The notes below the pieces were generated by a model. That model searched no databases and had not been told where the DNA came from. It was given only the letters and a program-made list of their open reading frames with translations. A stretch of DNA of 64,000 bases from NCBI RefSeq assembly GCF_039542905.1, contig NZ_BAABIS010000001.1, positions 4,836,001 to 4,900,000 of the forward strand, written 5' to 3'. Made by a program: the position numbers and the translations under genes. This DNA comes from Kitasatospora terrestris (GTDB lineage Bacteria; Actinomycetota; Actinomycetes; Streptomycetales; Streptomycetaceae). This document shows, in pieces, positions 18,368 to 26,833 of this stretch (its first letter is position 1; every line of letters starts with the position of its first letter).

Positions 18368-20164
18368 GTGGCCGTCAACCTCGCCACCATCGAGTCCGTC
18401 AGCAAGGTCTACGGCACCAGGGCCCTGCTGGACGCCGTCAGCCTGGGCGTCAGCGAGGGCGACCGGATCGGCGTGGTCGGCCGCAACGGCGACGGCAAGA
18501 CCACGCTGATCCGCATGCTCGCCAAGCTGGAGGAGCCGGACAGCGGCCGGATCACCCACTCGGGCGGGCTGCAGATGGCCGTCCTCACCCAGCACGACTC
18601 GCTCGACCCGAAGGCCACCATCCGGCACGAGGTGATCGCCGACCGGGCCGACCACGAGTGGCTCGGCGACGCCCGGATCCGCGACATCATCCAGGGCCTG
18701 TTCGGCGGCCTGGACCTGCCGGGCTTCGCGGACGGCCTGGACACCGTGATCGGCCCGCTCTCCGGCGGCGAGCGCCGCCGGATCGCGCTGGCCAAGCTGC
18801 TGCTCGGCGAGCCCGACCTGGTCGTGCTGGACGAGCCCACCAACCACCTCGACGTCGAGGGCATCGCCTGGCTCGCCAAGCACCTGCAGAACCGCCGCTC
18901 CGCGCTGGTCTGCGTCACCCACGACCGGTGGTTCCTGGACCAGGTCTGCACCCGGATGTGGGACGTCCAGCGCGGCGAGGTCCGCGAGTACGAGGGCGGC
19001 TACTCCGACTACGTCTTCGCCCGCGCCGAGCGCTCCCGGATCGAGGCCACCGAGGAGCAGAAGCGGCAGAACCTGGCCCGCAAGGAGCTGGCCTGGCTGC
19101 GCCGCGGCGCCCCGGCCCGCACCTCCAAGCCGCGCTACCGGATCGAGGCGGCCAACGCCCTGATCGCGGACGTGCCGGAGCCGCGCGACAAGTCCGAGCT
19201 GATGAAGTTCGCCAACGCCCGCCTCGGCCGCACGGTCTTCGACCTGGAGAACGTGACCGTCAAGGCCGGCCCGAAGCTGCTGCTGGAGAACCTCACCTGG
19301 CAGCTCGGCCCGGGCGACCGGATCGGCCTGCTGGGCGTGAACGGCGCCGGCAAGACCTCGCTGCTGCGGGCGATGCAGGCGGCGTTCGCCACCGAGGGCG
19401 ACGTGCAGCCCGCGTCCGGCGTGATCAAGGTCGGCAAGACGGTCCGCCTGGCCTACCTCTCCCAGGAGGTGGCGGAGCTGGACCCGGCCACCCGGGTGCT
19501 GCAGGCCGTGGAGCAGGTGCGCGGCCGGGTCGACCTCGGCAAGGGCCGGGAGATGAGCGCCGGCCAGCTCTGCGAGCAGTTCGGCTTCGGCAAGGACAAG
19601 CAGTGGACGCCGGTCGGCGACCTGTCCGGCGGCGAGCGGCGGCGGCTGCAGCTGCTGCGCCTGCTGATGGACGAGCCGAACGTGCTCTTCCTCGACGAGC
19701 CGACCAACGACCTCGACATCGAGACCCTCAACCAGCTGGAGGACCTGCTCGACGGCTGGCCCGGCTCGATGATCGTGATCAGCCACGACCGCTTCTTCAT
19801 CGAGCGCACCACCGACACCGTGCAGGCACTGCTCGGCGACGGCCGGATGCGGATGCTGCCGAACGGCGTCGACGAGTACCTGGAGCGCCGCGCCGCGATG
19901 GCCGAGGCCGCCGCCCCGCAGGCGCCCGCCCCCGCGGCCGCCGCCAAGCCCGCGGCGGACACCCGCGCGGCGAAGAAGGAGATGCAGAAGCTGGAGCGGC
20001 AGATCGCCAAGCTGGACGACCAGGAGTCCAAGCTGCACGCCAAGCTCGCCGAGAACGCCGCCGACTTCTCCAAGGTCGCGGAGCTGGACGCCCAGCTGCG
20101 CAAGGTCAAGGAGGAGAAGGAGGAGCTGGAGATGGCCTGGCTGGAGCTGGCCGAGGACGTCTGA
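18368..20164 (+). CDS. ABC-F family ATPase (Uup-like)
   Basis: 598 residues, no membrane segments. Two ABC domains in tandem: Walker A GRNGDGKTTL (near 42) and GVNGAGKTSL (near 325), two LSGGERRR signatures, and Walker B LVVLDEPTNHLD and VLFLDEPTNDLD. Between the domains is the charged ABC-F linker, and a C-terminal coiled coil (about 530-595) follows an Ala/Pro-rich spacer, as in Uup. Such proteins act on ribosomes or DNA rather than in transport; antibiotic protection is possible but not indicated by context. A TAGGCT box at 18313-18318 is the likely -10 element. A strong hairpin follows the gene. Confidence 0.88.
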   Translation: MAVNLATIESVSKVYGTRALLDAVSLGVSEGDRIGVVGRNGDGKTTLIRMLAKLEEPDSGRITHSGGLQMAVLTQHDSLDPKATIRHEVIADRADHEWLGDARIRDIIQGLFGGLDLPGFADGLDTVIGPLSGGERRRIALAKLLLGEPDLVVLDEPTNHLDVEGIAWLAKHLQNRRSALVCVTHDRWFLDQVCTRMWDVQRGEVREYEGGYSDYVFARAERSRIEATEEQKRQNLARKELAWLRRGAPARTSKPRYRIEAANALIADVPEPRDKSELMKFANARLGRTVFDLENVTVKAGPKLLLENLTWQLGPGDRIGLLGVNGAGKTSLLRAMQAAFATEGDVQPASGVIKVGKTVRLAYLSQEVAELDPATRVLQAVEQVRGRVDLGKGREMSAGQLCEQFGFGKDKQWTPVGDLSGGERRRLQLLRLLMDEPNVLFLDEPTNDLDIETLNQLEDLLDGWPGSMIVISHDRFFIERTTDTVQALLGDGRMRMLPNGVDEYLERRAAMAEAAAPQAPAPAAAAKPAADTRAAKKEMQKLERQIAKLDDQESKLHAKLAENAADFSKVAELDAQLRKVKEEKEELEMAWLELAEDV

Positions 20165-20171
20165 CCCGCCC

Positions 20172-20204
20172 CCGCGGGCCCGGGGCCCGGCCCCGGGCCC
20201 GCGG
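20172..20204. terminator. Bidirectional GC-rich terminator
   Basis: Perfect 14-bp stem: CCGCGGGCCCGGGG (20172-20185) and its reverse complement at 20191-20204, five-base loop. It lies between the convergent ABC-F gene and the secreted protein gene and can serve both. Confidence 0.8.
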
Positions 20205-20210
20205 CGCGGC

Positions 20211-21119
20211 TCAGCCCTTGGTGAGGTGGACCGCGACGGTCTTCGTCGCGGTCACGTTCACCTGGTAGTCGGGGTCGAGGGCGGTCGCCGTCGAGGCCAC
20301 CTCCACGTCGCCCTTCTGGAACGGGACCGCGCCCTCCGGCGCGACCGTGGCGCTCCACGCGACCGGCGCGCCCGGCGTGCAGTTCACGGTGGTGCCGTAG
20401 CTGCCGCGGATCAGCGCGCGGTGGCTGACCTGGGTCACCCGGTTGCTGACGTTCACCGCGACGGGCTTGTTGCAGGTCACGGTGCCGTGCACGGTGGCGT
20501 TGCCGTTGAGCGTGCTCGCCGTGCCGTCCACCGCGACGCCGACGCCCAGGGCCAGCTCGGCCGGCGGCGCCGGGTTGCTGAGGTGGACCTCGCCGCGGGC
20601 GGCCGCGGACCCGCCCTCGCAGTGCTGCTCGAAGGCGGCGTCCAGGGTCTGGACGTAGCCGTTCGGGCCGTACACCACGTCGGTGATGGTGAAGGAGCCG
20701 GTCAGGGTGTTGCAGCCGCGGCCGTCGCCGGACAGGCTCAGGCCGGGCTCGGCGGGGCCGTTGAAGGGCGAGCGGGTGGCACCGGTGTAGGTGCCGGCCT
20801 GCAGGGTCTGCCCCTCCGGCGCGGCCAGGTCGAGGTACCACCAGTCGCCGTGGGCGCCGCTCAGCGAGACGCTGATCGCCGTGTGCTCCGGGTTCGCCGT
20901 GACGTCGAGGCGGTCCTGGCCGGCGGTGGAGTAGCTGTAGGACTGGCCCCCGCTGATCCAGTCGCCCGGGTCGCCGGAGAAGGCGAGCGACCCGCTGGTG
21001 ACGGTCTGGGCGTGCGCGGCGGATCCGGTGAGCAGGGTGGTCCCGGCGGCGAGCGCCAGGGCGAGGCCGACGCCCGCGGCGGACCGGGCGAGCGGGCGGT
21101 TGGGCAGGCTGAACGTCAT
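20211..21119 (-). CDS. Secreted protein of unknown function
   Basis: 302 residues with a classical Sec signal peptide (basic start, hydrophobic stretch, cleavage after about residue 37 in GSAAHA). The mature part is rich in Gly, Ser, Thr and aromatic residues, with four cysteines, and looks like one or two beta-sandwich domains: a first part with GDWWYLDLAAPEGQTL and a second after residue 165. No catalytic motif is seen. ATG at 21119 has GGGGGA just upstream and overlaps the stop of the FUSC remnant (ATGA). It is a likely extracellular polysaccharide- or wall-associated protein, but that is a guess. Confidence 0.75.
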   Translation of the reverse strand: MTFSLPNRPLARSAAGVGLALALAAGTTLLTGSAAHAQTVTSGSLAFSGDPGDWISGGQSYSYSTAGQDRLDVTANPEHTAISVSLSGAHGDWWYLDLAAPEGQTLQAGTYTGATRSPFNGPAEPGLSLSGDGRGCNTLTGSFTITDVVYGPNGYVQTLDAAFEQHCEGGSAAARGEVHLSNPAPPAELALGVGVAVDGTASTLNGNATVHGTVTCNKPVAVNVSNRVTQVSHRALIRGSYGTTVNCTPGAPVAWSATVAPEGAVPFQKGDVEVASTATALDPDYQVNVTATKTVAVHLTKG

Positions 21120-21517
21120 GCTTCATCCCCCGAGAAGTGGTGACCGGACGGCCGACGGCGGGGTCGCCGCCGAGCCGAGAAGGAGTGTGGCAGCCGCCAC
21201 TGACGGCAACAACCGCCTTTCGCCGTACCTCCGGTGTCCCCGGGTCGGCCCAGCAGGGCGTCCAGCTCGTCGGCGGCCGGCGCGAGCGCGATCCGCGGCG
21301 CCCGCAGCCGGAACGGCTCGACCCGGTCGTTCATGGTGGCGTGCATCGCGCCGAGCGCTGCGAAGGTGGCGAGGTCCAGCCGGCCCAGCAGCAGCCCCAG
21401 ACCGAGCGGGACGGCCGTGCCGAGCGCCCCGCGCACCATCAGCGCCCGCGGCAGCGGCGGCCGGGCCGGCCGGGCGGCGCGCGCCCACCAGGCGGTCGGG
21501 CGGCCGGGGGCTGACAA
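21116..21517 (-). pseudogene. Remnant of a FUSC-family membrane transporter gene
   Basis: An open frame of 133 codons. Its first 70 residues (PPRALMV-type start, GALGTAVPLGLGLLLGR, FAALGAMHATMNDR, RLRAPRIALA) match the N-terminus of FUSC/aromatic-acid-exporter proteins, which are normally 350 or more residues. The next segment, AADELDALLGRPG, looks like the C-terminal end of such proteins. After it the frame runs into Arg/Ser-rich non-coding-like sequence. The simplest reading is an internal deletion joining the two ends of the gene and removing about 300 codons. A small true protein cannot be excluded. Confidence 0.5.
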
Positions 21518-21577
21518 GGGATCACGCGCCGATCCGGACGGGAGTGCCGCCGCCCGGTCCGGTCGGCGCCCCTGCGC

Positions 21578-21775
21578 TCAGCGGGGGTGGCGGAAGCGCC
21601 GGAAGGTCTCCCACCCGGAGGCCAGGACCAGGGCGCCGCCGGTGATCGCCCAGGCCGGTGAGCCGCCCTGCCGGACCTGGCCGACACCGAGGTCGAGCAG
21701 CAACAGGCTGAGGCCGAGACAGGCGACCGCGACGACCCGGTCGAACACCCCGTTCTCGTCGAAGAGATCCCTCAT
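21578..21775 (-). CDS. Small two-helix membrane protein
   Basis: 65 residues: MRDLFDENG at the start, two hydrophobic segments (about 14-31 and 40-53), and a basic end (RRFRHPR). GGAAGGGG lies eight bases before the ATG at 21775. It is short but has the codon bias of its neighbours and a good ribosome binding site, so it is probably real. Function unknown. It is divergent from the MFS gene. Confidence 0.55.
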   Translation of the reverse strand: MRDLFDENGVFDRVVAVACLGLSLLLLDLGVGQVRQGGSPAWAITGGALVLASGWETFRRFRHPR

Positions 21776-21922
21776 GCGTCCGCCCCTTCCACGCCGGGAG
21801 CGGTCACCATACCGCCGTCGGAGCCCGGACGCACCACCCGCGGCGCACCCGGACCGGTGCGCTCCCGAATCACCCTGCCGCCTGCTGTCCGCGCAGGTCA
21901 GCGACCGGACATCGTGGGCGGC

Positions 21923-23239
21923 ATGACCCCTGACACCCCGTCGGCGACGGACCTGCGCCGGGTGGCCGCGGCCGCGCTCACCGGCACCGCCATCGAGTTC
22001 TACGACTTCTTCATCTACGGCACCGCCGCCGCCCTGGTCTTCCCCGCCGTGTACTTCCCCGACCTGGGCGGCGCCGGGGCGCTGCTCGCCGCCTTCTCGG
22101 TGTACGCGGTGGCCTTCCTCGCCCGGCCGCTCGGCGCGGTGCTCTTCGGGCACTTCGGCGACCGGCTCGGCCGCAGGGCCACCCTGGTGGCGTCGCTGCT
22201 GCTGATGGGCCTGTCCACGGCGGCGGTCGGAGTGCTGCCCGGCTACCGGGAGTGGGGCCTGTGGGCGCCGGCGCTGCTCACCGCGCTGCGCTTCTGCCAG
22301 GGCCTCGGCCTGGGCGGCGAGTGGGGCGGGGCGGCCCTGCTGCTCGCCGAGTACGCCCCGCCCGGGCGGCGCGGCCGGTACGGCGGGTACCTCCAACTCG
22401 GCCCCTGCACGGGTTTCTTCCTCGCCACCGGCGCCTACCTGCTGCTCGCCCGGACGCTCGGCGAGGCGGACTTCCGCGGCTGGGGCTGGCGGCTGCCGTT
22501 CCTGGCCTCGCTCGCCCTGGTCGCGGTCGGGCTGTTCGTCCGGCTGCGGGTGGCCGAGACGCCGCTGTTCCGGTCAGCCGGCGAACCGGTGCGGGTGCCG
22601 CTCGCCGAGGTGCTGCGGCGGCACCTGCGGGCGGTGCTGCTCGGGGCGGGCACGCTGGTGGTCGGGTACGGGCTGTTCTACGTGACCACCACGTACGCCC
22701 TCGCCTACGCCACCGGGGAGCTGGGGCTGGGACGCGGCCCGGTGCTCGGTCTGCTGATGGCCGGGTCGGTGGTGATGGCCGCGACCGGGTGGACCGGCGC
22801 CGGGGCGGCCGACCGGTACGGGCGGCGGCGCACCCTGCGGGCCGCGGCGGCCGCGGCCGCCGGCTGGGCGGTGCTGCTCTTCCCGCTGCTGGAGACCGGG
22901 CGGACCGGCTGGGCGGCGCTCGCCCTGATCGGGTCGATGGCGGTGCTCGGGGCCCTCTTCGGGCCGATCGCCGCGTACCTGCCGGAGCTGTTCCCCACCC
23001 CCGTGCGGTACACCGGCGCGGCGCTCGCCTACAACCTCGGCGGCGTGGTCGGCGGAGCGACCGCGCCGATCGCCGCCACCCGGCTCACCGCGCACTACGG
23101 CACCGCCCAGCCGGTCGGCTGGTACCTCGCCGCCCTGGGCCTGGTCTCGCTGGCCTGCCTCGCCGCGCTGCCCGAGACCCGGGGCGGCGACCTCGCCGTG
23201 CGCGGCGGTGCCGCGACGATTTCCCAACCGGCTCGCTGA
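21923..23239 (+). CDS. MFS transporter, metabolite:H+ symporter type
   Basis: 438 residues, 12 hydrophobic segments. Signature features of the MHS subfamily (sugar/organic-acid or osmolyte uptake): the N-terminal GTAIEFYDFFIYGTAA, the loop 2-3 motif GHFGDRLGRR, and GLGLGGEWGGA in TM4-5. The second-half motif ADRYGRRRTL is also present. Substrates of this group include citrate, alpha-ketoglutarate, shikimate and proline/betaine. The ATG at 21923 is taken because the family motif begins 17 residues later. No regulatory neighbour. Confidence 0.87.
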   Translation: MTPDTPSATDLRRVAAAALTGTAIEFYDFFIYGTAAALVFPAVYFPDLGGAGALLAAFSVYAVAFLARPLGAVLFGHFGDRLGRRATLVASLLLMGLSTAAVGVLPGYREWGLWAPALLTALRFCQGLGLGGEWGGAALLLAEYAPPGRRGRYGGYLQLGPCTGFFLATGAYLLLARTLGEADFRGWGWRLPFLASLALVAVGLFVRLRVAETPLFRSAGEPVRVPLAEVLRRHLRAVLLGAGTLVVGYGLFYVTTTYALAYATGELGLGRGPVLGLLMAGSVVMAATGWTGAGAADRYGRRRTLRAAAAAAAGWAVLLFPLLETGRTGWAALALIGSMAVLGALFGPIAAYLPELFPTPVRYTGAALAYNLGGVVGGATAPIAATRLTAHYGTAQPVGWYLAALGLVSLACLAALPETRGGDLAVRGGAATISQPAR

Positions 23240-23293
23240 CCATGTAATGTCTTCCTCGTTGCGACGGGCAGGAAAGACGGAAGCCCGGAGCCG

Positions 23294-23366
23294 GCCCCTA
23301 TAGCTCAGTCGGTAGAGCGTCTCCATGGTAAGGAGAAGGTCTGCGGTTCGATTCCGCATGGGGGCT
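23294..23366 (+). tRNA. tRNA-Thr (anticodon GGU)
   Basis: A 73-base cloverleaf: acceptor GCCCCUA pairs with UGGGGGC (one U-G), D-arm GCUC/GAGC, anticodon stem UCUCC/GGAGA with loop AUGGUAA giving anticodon GGU, T-arm UGCGG/CCGCA with loop UUCGAUU. CCA is not encoded. A strong terminator follows nine bases later. Confidence 0.96.
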
Positions 23367-23374
23367 CAGAGGAT

Positions 23375-23407
23375 CGAAGGCCCCCCGCCACCGGCGGGGG
23401 GCCTTCG
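23375..23407 (+). terminator. Terminator of the tRNA-Thr gene
   Basis: Perfect 15-bp stem: CGAAGGCCCCCCGCC (23375-23389) and its reverse complement at 23393-23407, with a three-base loop. It lies directly after the tRNA. Confidence 0.9.
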
Positions 23408-23494
23408 TGCTGTCCGGGCTCTGGCGAGAGCGGTGGGGATGCGCTGTGATGGTGCGTCAGCCGGTCGCGGAGCCGGGGACGGGGGTGCTGGGCG

Positions 23495-24160
23495 TTGAGT
23501 GCGCGACTCGTGGTGGTGGACGACCACCGGCTGCTCGCCGAGGCGTTGGCGGCCGCGCTGCAGCAGCGCGGCCACCGGGTGCTGGCGGTGGGCGCGCCGT
23601 CGGGCGCGGCGGTGGAGCTGATGGCCGGCCGCCGGCCGGACGTCTGCCTCTTCGGGGTCGGCGGGCACCCGCCGGACCAGGACCCGTACGCGCCGCTGCG
23701 GCGGCTGCGCCGGGAGCGGCCGGAGGTCGCGGTGGTGGTGCTCGGCCCGCTCGGGGTGCCGGGCCGGGTGGCCGGCGCGTTCGCGGCCGGGGCCTCCGGC
23801 TACGTCCGGGGCGACGAGCGGATCGACCTGGTGGACCGGGCGATCGGCCGGGTCCGGGCCGGGGAGGCGGCGGTCGCGGTGGACGTGCTGCGGACGGCGT
23901 TCGAGCACCTGCTGTGGCCGGCGGCGGAGCCGGACGACGAGGCGCTGCGGCTGCTGCGGGTGCTGACCCGGCGGGAGGTGCAGGTGCTGGTGCGGATCGC
24001 CGAGGGCGAGGACACCGCGGCGATCGCCGCCGGGATGGCGATCGCGTCGAGCACCGCGCGCACCCACGTGCAGCGGGTCCTGATGAAGCTGGGCGCCCGC
24101 TCCCGCCTGGAGGCGGCGGCGGTGGCCGCCCGCACCGGCCTGCTGGACCGCCTGCGCTAG
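23495..24160 (+). CDS. LuxR-type regulator with degenerate receiver domain
   Basis: 221 residues: a CheY-like domain (1-120) and a LuxR/NarL helix-turn-helix (about 150-215, LTRREVQVLVRIAEG ... THVQRVLMKLGARS). The N-terminal acidic pair DDH is kept, but the expected phospho-acceptor Asp near residue 54 is Gly (LFGVGG), the Thr/Ser switch is Gly, and the conserved Lys is Arg (GYVRGD). It should therefore not be controlled by phosphorylation. There is no adjacent kinase. TTG at 23495 is the only start that keeps the N-terminal beta strand. It converges with the AraC gene with a four-base overlap of stops. Confidence 0.8.
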   Translation: MSARLVVVDDHRLLAEALAAALQQRGHRVLAVGAPSGAAVELMAGRRPDVCLFGVGGHPPDQDPYAPLRRLRRERPEVAVVVLGPLGVPGRVAGAFAAGASGYVRGDERIDLVDRAIGRVRAGEAAVAVDVLRTAFEHLLWPAAEPDDEALRLLRVLTRREVQVLVRIAEGEDTAAIAAGMAIASSTARTHVQRVLMKLGARSRLEAAAVAARTGLLDRLR

Positions 24161-24999
24161 CCGCTCCGTCCCCGTGGGGTCGGGGACGCGGCCGGCGGGG
24201 CCCAGCCGCCGGCGTAGGCGGTCGGGGGGACGCCGAGGGTGGCGGTGAAGTCGCGGGTGAGGTGGGCCTGGTCGCTGTAGCCGAGTTCGTGGGCGAGGGC
24301 GGCCCAGTCGACGGCGGTGCCGGTCTCGGCGCGTTCGATCGCCTCGTGGATCCGGTGCCGCAGGATCACCCACTTCGGGCCGACGCCGACCTGCCGGGCG
24401 AACAGCCGCTGCAGGGCGCGGACCGACAGTCCGGCGTCCGCCGCGAGGTCGGCGACCCGGCGCAGGGTCCGGTCGGTGCGGATCCGCTCGGCGAGGGCGA
24501 CGGCCAGGTCGGTGTCCGGGTCCGGTTCGGGCCGCAGGCCCAGCAGCAGGGCGTCCAGCGCGGCGACCCGGTCGTCCTCGTCCGCGGGCCCGGTGACGGT
24601 GGCGGCGGGCGGGGTGCCGGGCAGCGCCTCGGGCAGCGGGACGCGCCGTCCGGTCCAGTGGGAGACCGGGTGGTCGCGGGCGAACGGGCCGAAGCCGCCG
24701 GGCCGGAACTGGACGCCGCAGACCCGGCCGGTGCCGGCCAGCCGCTGCCGGAAGACGCCGGGGGCGATCCCGGTGAGCTCGCCGTGCGCGGGAGCGTCGC
24801 CGTACCGCTGGAGCACCAGGTTGACCGAGGGGTGGGGCAGCACCCGGGTGGTGTACGGCCGGGGGAGGTCCCAGTCGATCAGCCAGTAGTGCTCGACGTA
24901 CCGGCGCAGCGGCTCGGCGGCCTCGCGGCGGCGGAAGCGGACCAGGGAGAGCAGCCCGGCGGCGTCGAGGATGCCGCGGGTGTCCCGCCTGGGTGCCAT
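24157..24999 (-). CDS. AraC-family transcriptional regulator
   Basis: 280 residues. The N-terminal half has the DUF6597-like sensor layout (YVEHYWLIDWDL, HPSVNLVL); the C-terminal half has two helix-turn-helix motifs ending in LGYSDQAHLTRDF and LGVPPTAY, the AraC signature. The minus-strand box TACGAT (25006-25011) lies six bases before the ATG, so the transcript is probably leaderless. It is divergent from a DinB-like TIGR03086 gene, a common pairing in actinobacteria, which it may regulate. Effector unknown. Confidence 0.88.
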   Translation of the reverse strand: MAPRRDTRGILDAAGLLSLVRFRRREAAEPLRRYVEHYWLIDWDLPRPYTTRVLPHPSVNLVLQRYGDAPAHGELTGIAPGVFRQRLAGTGRVCGVQFRPGGFGPFARDHPVSHWTGRRVPLPEALPGTPPAATVTGPADEDDRVAALDALLLGLRPEPDPDTDLAVALAERIRTDRTLRRVADLAADAGLSVRALQRLFARQVGVGPKWVILRHRIHEAIERAETGTAVDWAALAHELGYSDQAHLTRDFTATLGVPPTAYAGGWAPPAASPTPRGRSG

Positions 25000-25063
25000 G
25001 GCCCGATCGTACTGTCGCGTTTCTTCAAGCCCCGGGGCCGGCGCGCTGCCTAGCGTGGCCGGT

Positions 25064-25633
25064 ATGACGACGATGATCGGCGGGTTGATCGACGGGGCGC
25101 TGCGGCAGGCGGCCCCGGTGGTGCGCGGGGTGGCGGAGGAGCAGCTGGAGCTGCCGACGCCGTGCGGCGACTACACGGTGCGGGAGCTGCTCGGGCACCT
25201 GATGCAGGTGGTGGTCAACTTCCAGGAGTTGGCCGAGAAGCGGCCGGTGGACTGGGCCGAGGACCGGGACTGGCTGGCGGGGGACTGGCGGGAGCGGTTC
25301 GTGCGGGAGGGCGAGCGGCTGGCGGCGGCGTGGTCGCGGCCGGCCGCGGTCGAGGGGGTGACCGGCGGGATGGGGATGCCGGCGGACCGGGTCGGCGGGA
25401 TGGTGCTGCTCGACCTGACGGTGCACGTCTGGGACCTGGCGGCGGCGCTCGGGGTGGCGTTCGCCCCGGATCCGGCGGCGGTCGGGCACCTGGTGCCGCT
25501 GACGGCGGAGCTGGCGCCGACCGGCCGGGAGATGGGGATGTTCGCGGAGGCCGTCCCGACCGGGCCGGACGCCCCGCCGTTCGAGCGGTTGATCGCGCTG
25601 ACCGGCCGCGACCCGGGCTGGCGCCGGAACTGA
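25064..25633 (+). CDS. TIGR03086-family metal-binding protein (DinB/maleylpyruvate isomerase fold)
   Basis: 189 residues. A four-helix DinB-like protein: LPTPCGDYTVRELLGHLM near residue 30 supplies the first His and DLTVHVWDLA near 118 the second, the usual metal ligands. Related enzymes are mycothiol-dependent isomerases and transferases; the actual reaction is unknown. TAGCGT at 25051-25056 lies seven bases before the ATG, so this is another likely leaderless gene, divergent from the AraC regulator with two promoters in 64 bases. Confidence 0.85.
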   Translation: MTTMIGGLIDGALRQAAPVVRGVAEEQLELPTPCGDYTVRELLGHLMQVVVNFQELAEKRPVDWAEDRDWLAGDWRERFVREGERLAAAWSRPAAVEGVTGGMGMPADRVGGMVLLDLTVHVWDLAAALGVAFAPDPAAVGHLVPLTAELAPTGREMGMFAEAVPTGPDAPPFERLIALTGRDPGWRRN

Positions 25634-25696
25634 CCGCCCCGCGCGGACCCACCGGCGCCCGGCCGTCCTCCGGGAGCGCGGCCATGTCCGGGAGTG

Positions 25697-25725
25697 TTGA
25701 CTAATGTGTGGGTGTGTTTGAAACT
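25697..25725 (+). promoter_or_regulatory. Candidate promoter of galTEK (galP1-like)
   Basis: TTGACT (25697-25702) and GAAACT (25720-25725) are 17 bases apart, with the -10 box seven bases before the galT ATG. The T/G-rich spacer (TGTGTGGGTGTGTTTG) stands out from the GC-rich surroundings. Streptomyces galTEK is known to be driven by a galactose-inducible, glucose-repressed promoter directly before galT. The -10 box is weak, so exact placement is inference. Confidence 0.5.
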
Positions 25726-25732
25726 GTCGGAC

Positions 25733-26833
25733 ATGAAGAGGACCGTGACCAAGCTCGCGGACGGCCGCGAACTCATCTACTTCGACAGTGACGAGTCCGC
25801 CGTCCGCGACTCCGCCGACCTGCGCCCGCTGGAGCCCACCGCGAGCCTGTCCGAGATCCGCCGGGACCCGGCGACCGGCGACCGGGTCACGGTGGCCGCC
25901 CACCGCCAGGGCCGCACCTACCACCCGCCGGCCGACGAGTGCCCGCTCTGCCCGTCGGCCGACGGCCGGCTCAGCGAGATCCCGGCCGACGCGTACGACG
26001 TGGCGGTGTTCGAGAACCGCTTCCCCTCGCTCGCGCCCGGCGCCCCGGCCCCGGCGGGGGACGGCGACCCGCTGCACGTGATCGCGGCCGGTGCCGGGCG
26101 CTGCGAGGTGGTCTGCTTCACCGCCGACCACGGCGCCTCCTTCGCCGACCTCACCCCGGCCAAGGCCCGCCTGGTGCTGGACGCGTGGACCGACCGGACG
26201 GCCGAGCTCTCCGCGCTGCCCGGCGTCGAGCAGGTCTACGCCTTCGAGAACCGGGGCGCCGAGATCGGCGTCACCCTGGCCCACCCGCACGGCCAGATCT
26301 ACGCCTTCCCGTTCACCACCCCGCGCACCGCGAAGATGATCGCCGCCGCCGCCGAGCACCGGCGGCGGACCGGCGGCAACCTCTTCGAGGACCTGCTCGC
26401 CGCCGAGCGCCGCGACCCCGTCCGGGTGGTCCTGGCGGGCGAGCACTGGACGGCCTTCGTGCCCTTCGCCGCCCGCTGGCCGTACGAGGTCCACCTCTAC
26501 CCCAACCGCCGGGTGGCCGACCTGACCGGCCTGAACGAGGCCGAGCGGGCCGAGTTCCCCGAGGTCTACCTGGAACTTCTCCGCCGCTTTGACCGGCTCT
26601 TCACGGAGCCGGGGGACAATACTTCCGTCGCCCCGACGCCGTACATCGCCGCATGGCACCAGGCACCCACCCTCCACGGCGAGGAACTGGCCCTGCACCT
26701 GGAGCTGTTCACGATCCGGCGGACGGTCGGCAAGCTGAAGTTCCTGGCCGGCGTGGAGTCCGGCATGGACGCGTTCGTCAACGATGTGTCGCCGGAGGCG
26801 GCGGCACAGCGCCTGCGGGAGGTTGCATCATGA
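25733..26833 (+). CDS. galT: Galactose-1-phosphate uridylyltransferase
   Basis: 366 residues. Leloir-pathway HIT-superfamily enzyme converting Gal-1-P and UDP-glucose to UDP-Gal and Glc-1-P. The active-site HPHGQIY is near residue 186, and the metal-site CPLC is near 65. ATG at 25733 is preferred to an upstream GTG because conserved sequence starts here and the promoter lies just upstream. First gene of the galT-galE-galK operon; its stop overlaps galE by ATGA. Confidence 0.96.
   Translation: MKRTVTKLADGRELIYFDSDESAVRDSADLRPLEPTASLSEIRRDPATGDRVTVAAHRQGRTYHPPADECPLCPSADGRLSEIPADAYDVAVFENRFPSLAPGAPAPAGDGDPLHVIAAGAGRCEVVCFTADHGASFADLTPAKARLVLDAWTDRTAELSALPGVEQVYAFENRGAEIGVTLAHPHGQIYAFPFTTPRTAKMIAAAAEHRRRTGGNLFEDLLAAERRDPVRVVLAGEHWTAFVPFAARWPYEVHLYPNRRVADLTGLNEAERAEFPEVYLELLRRFDRLFTEPGDNTSVAPTPYIAAWHQAPTLHGEELALHLELFTIRRTVGKLKFLAGVESGMDAFVNDVSPEAAAQRLREVAS

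Noticed and set aside
25694..25732. GTG at 25694 as the galT start
   Set aside because: It would put the -35/-10 promoter elements inside the gene and adds 13 residues outside the conserved GalT sequence.
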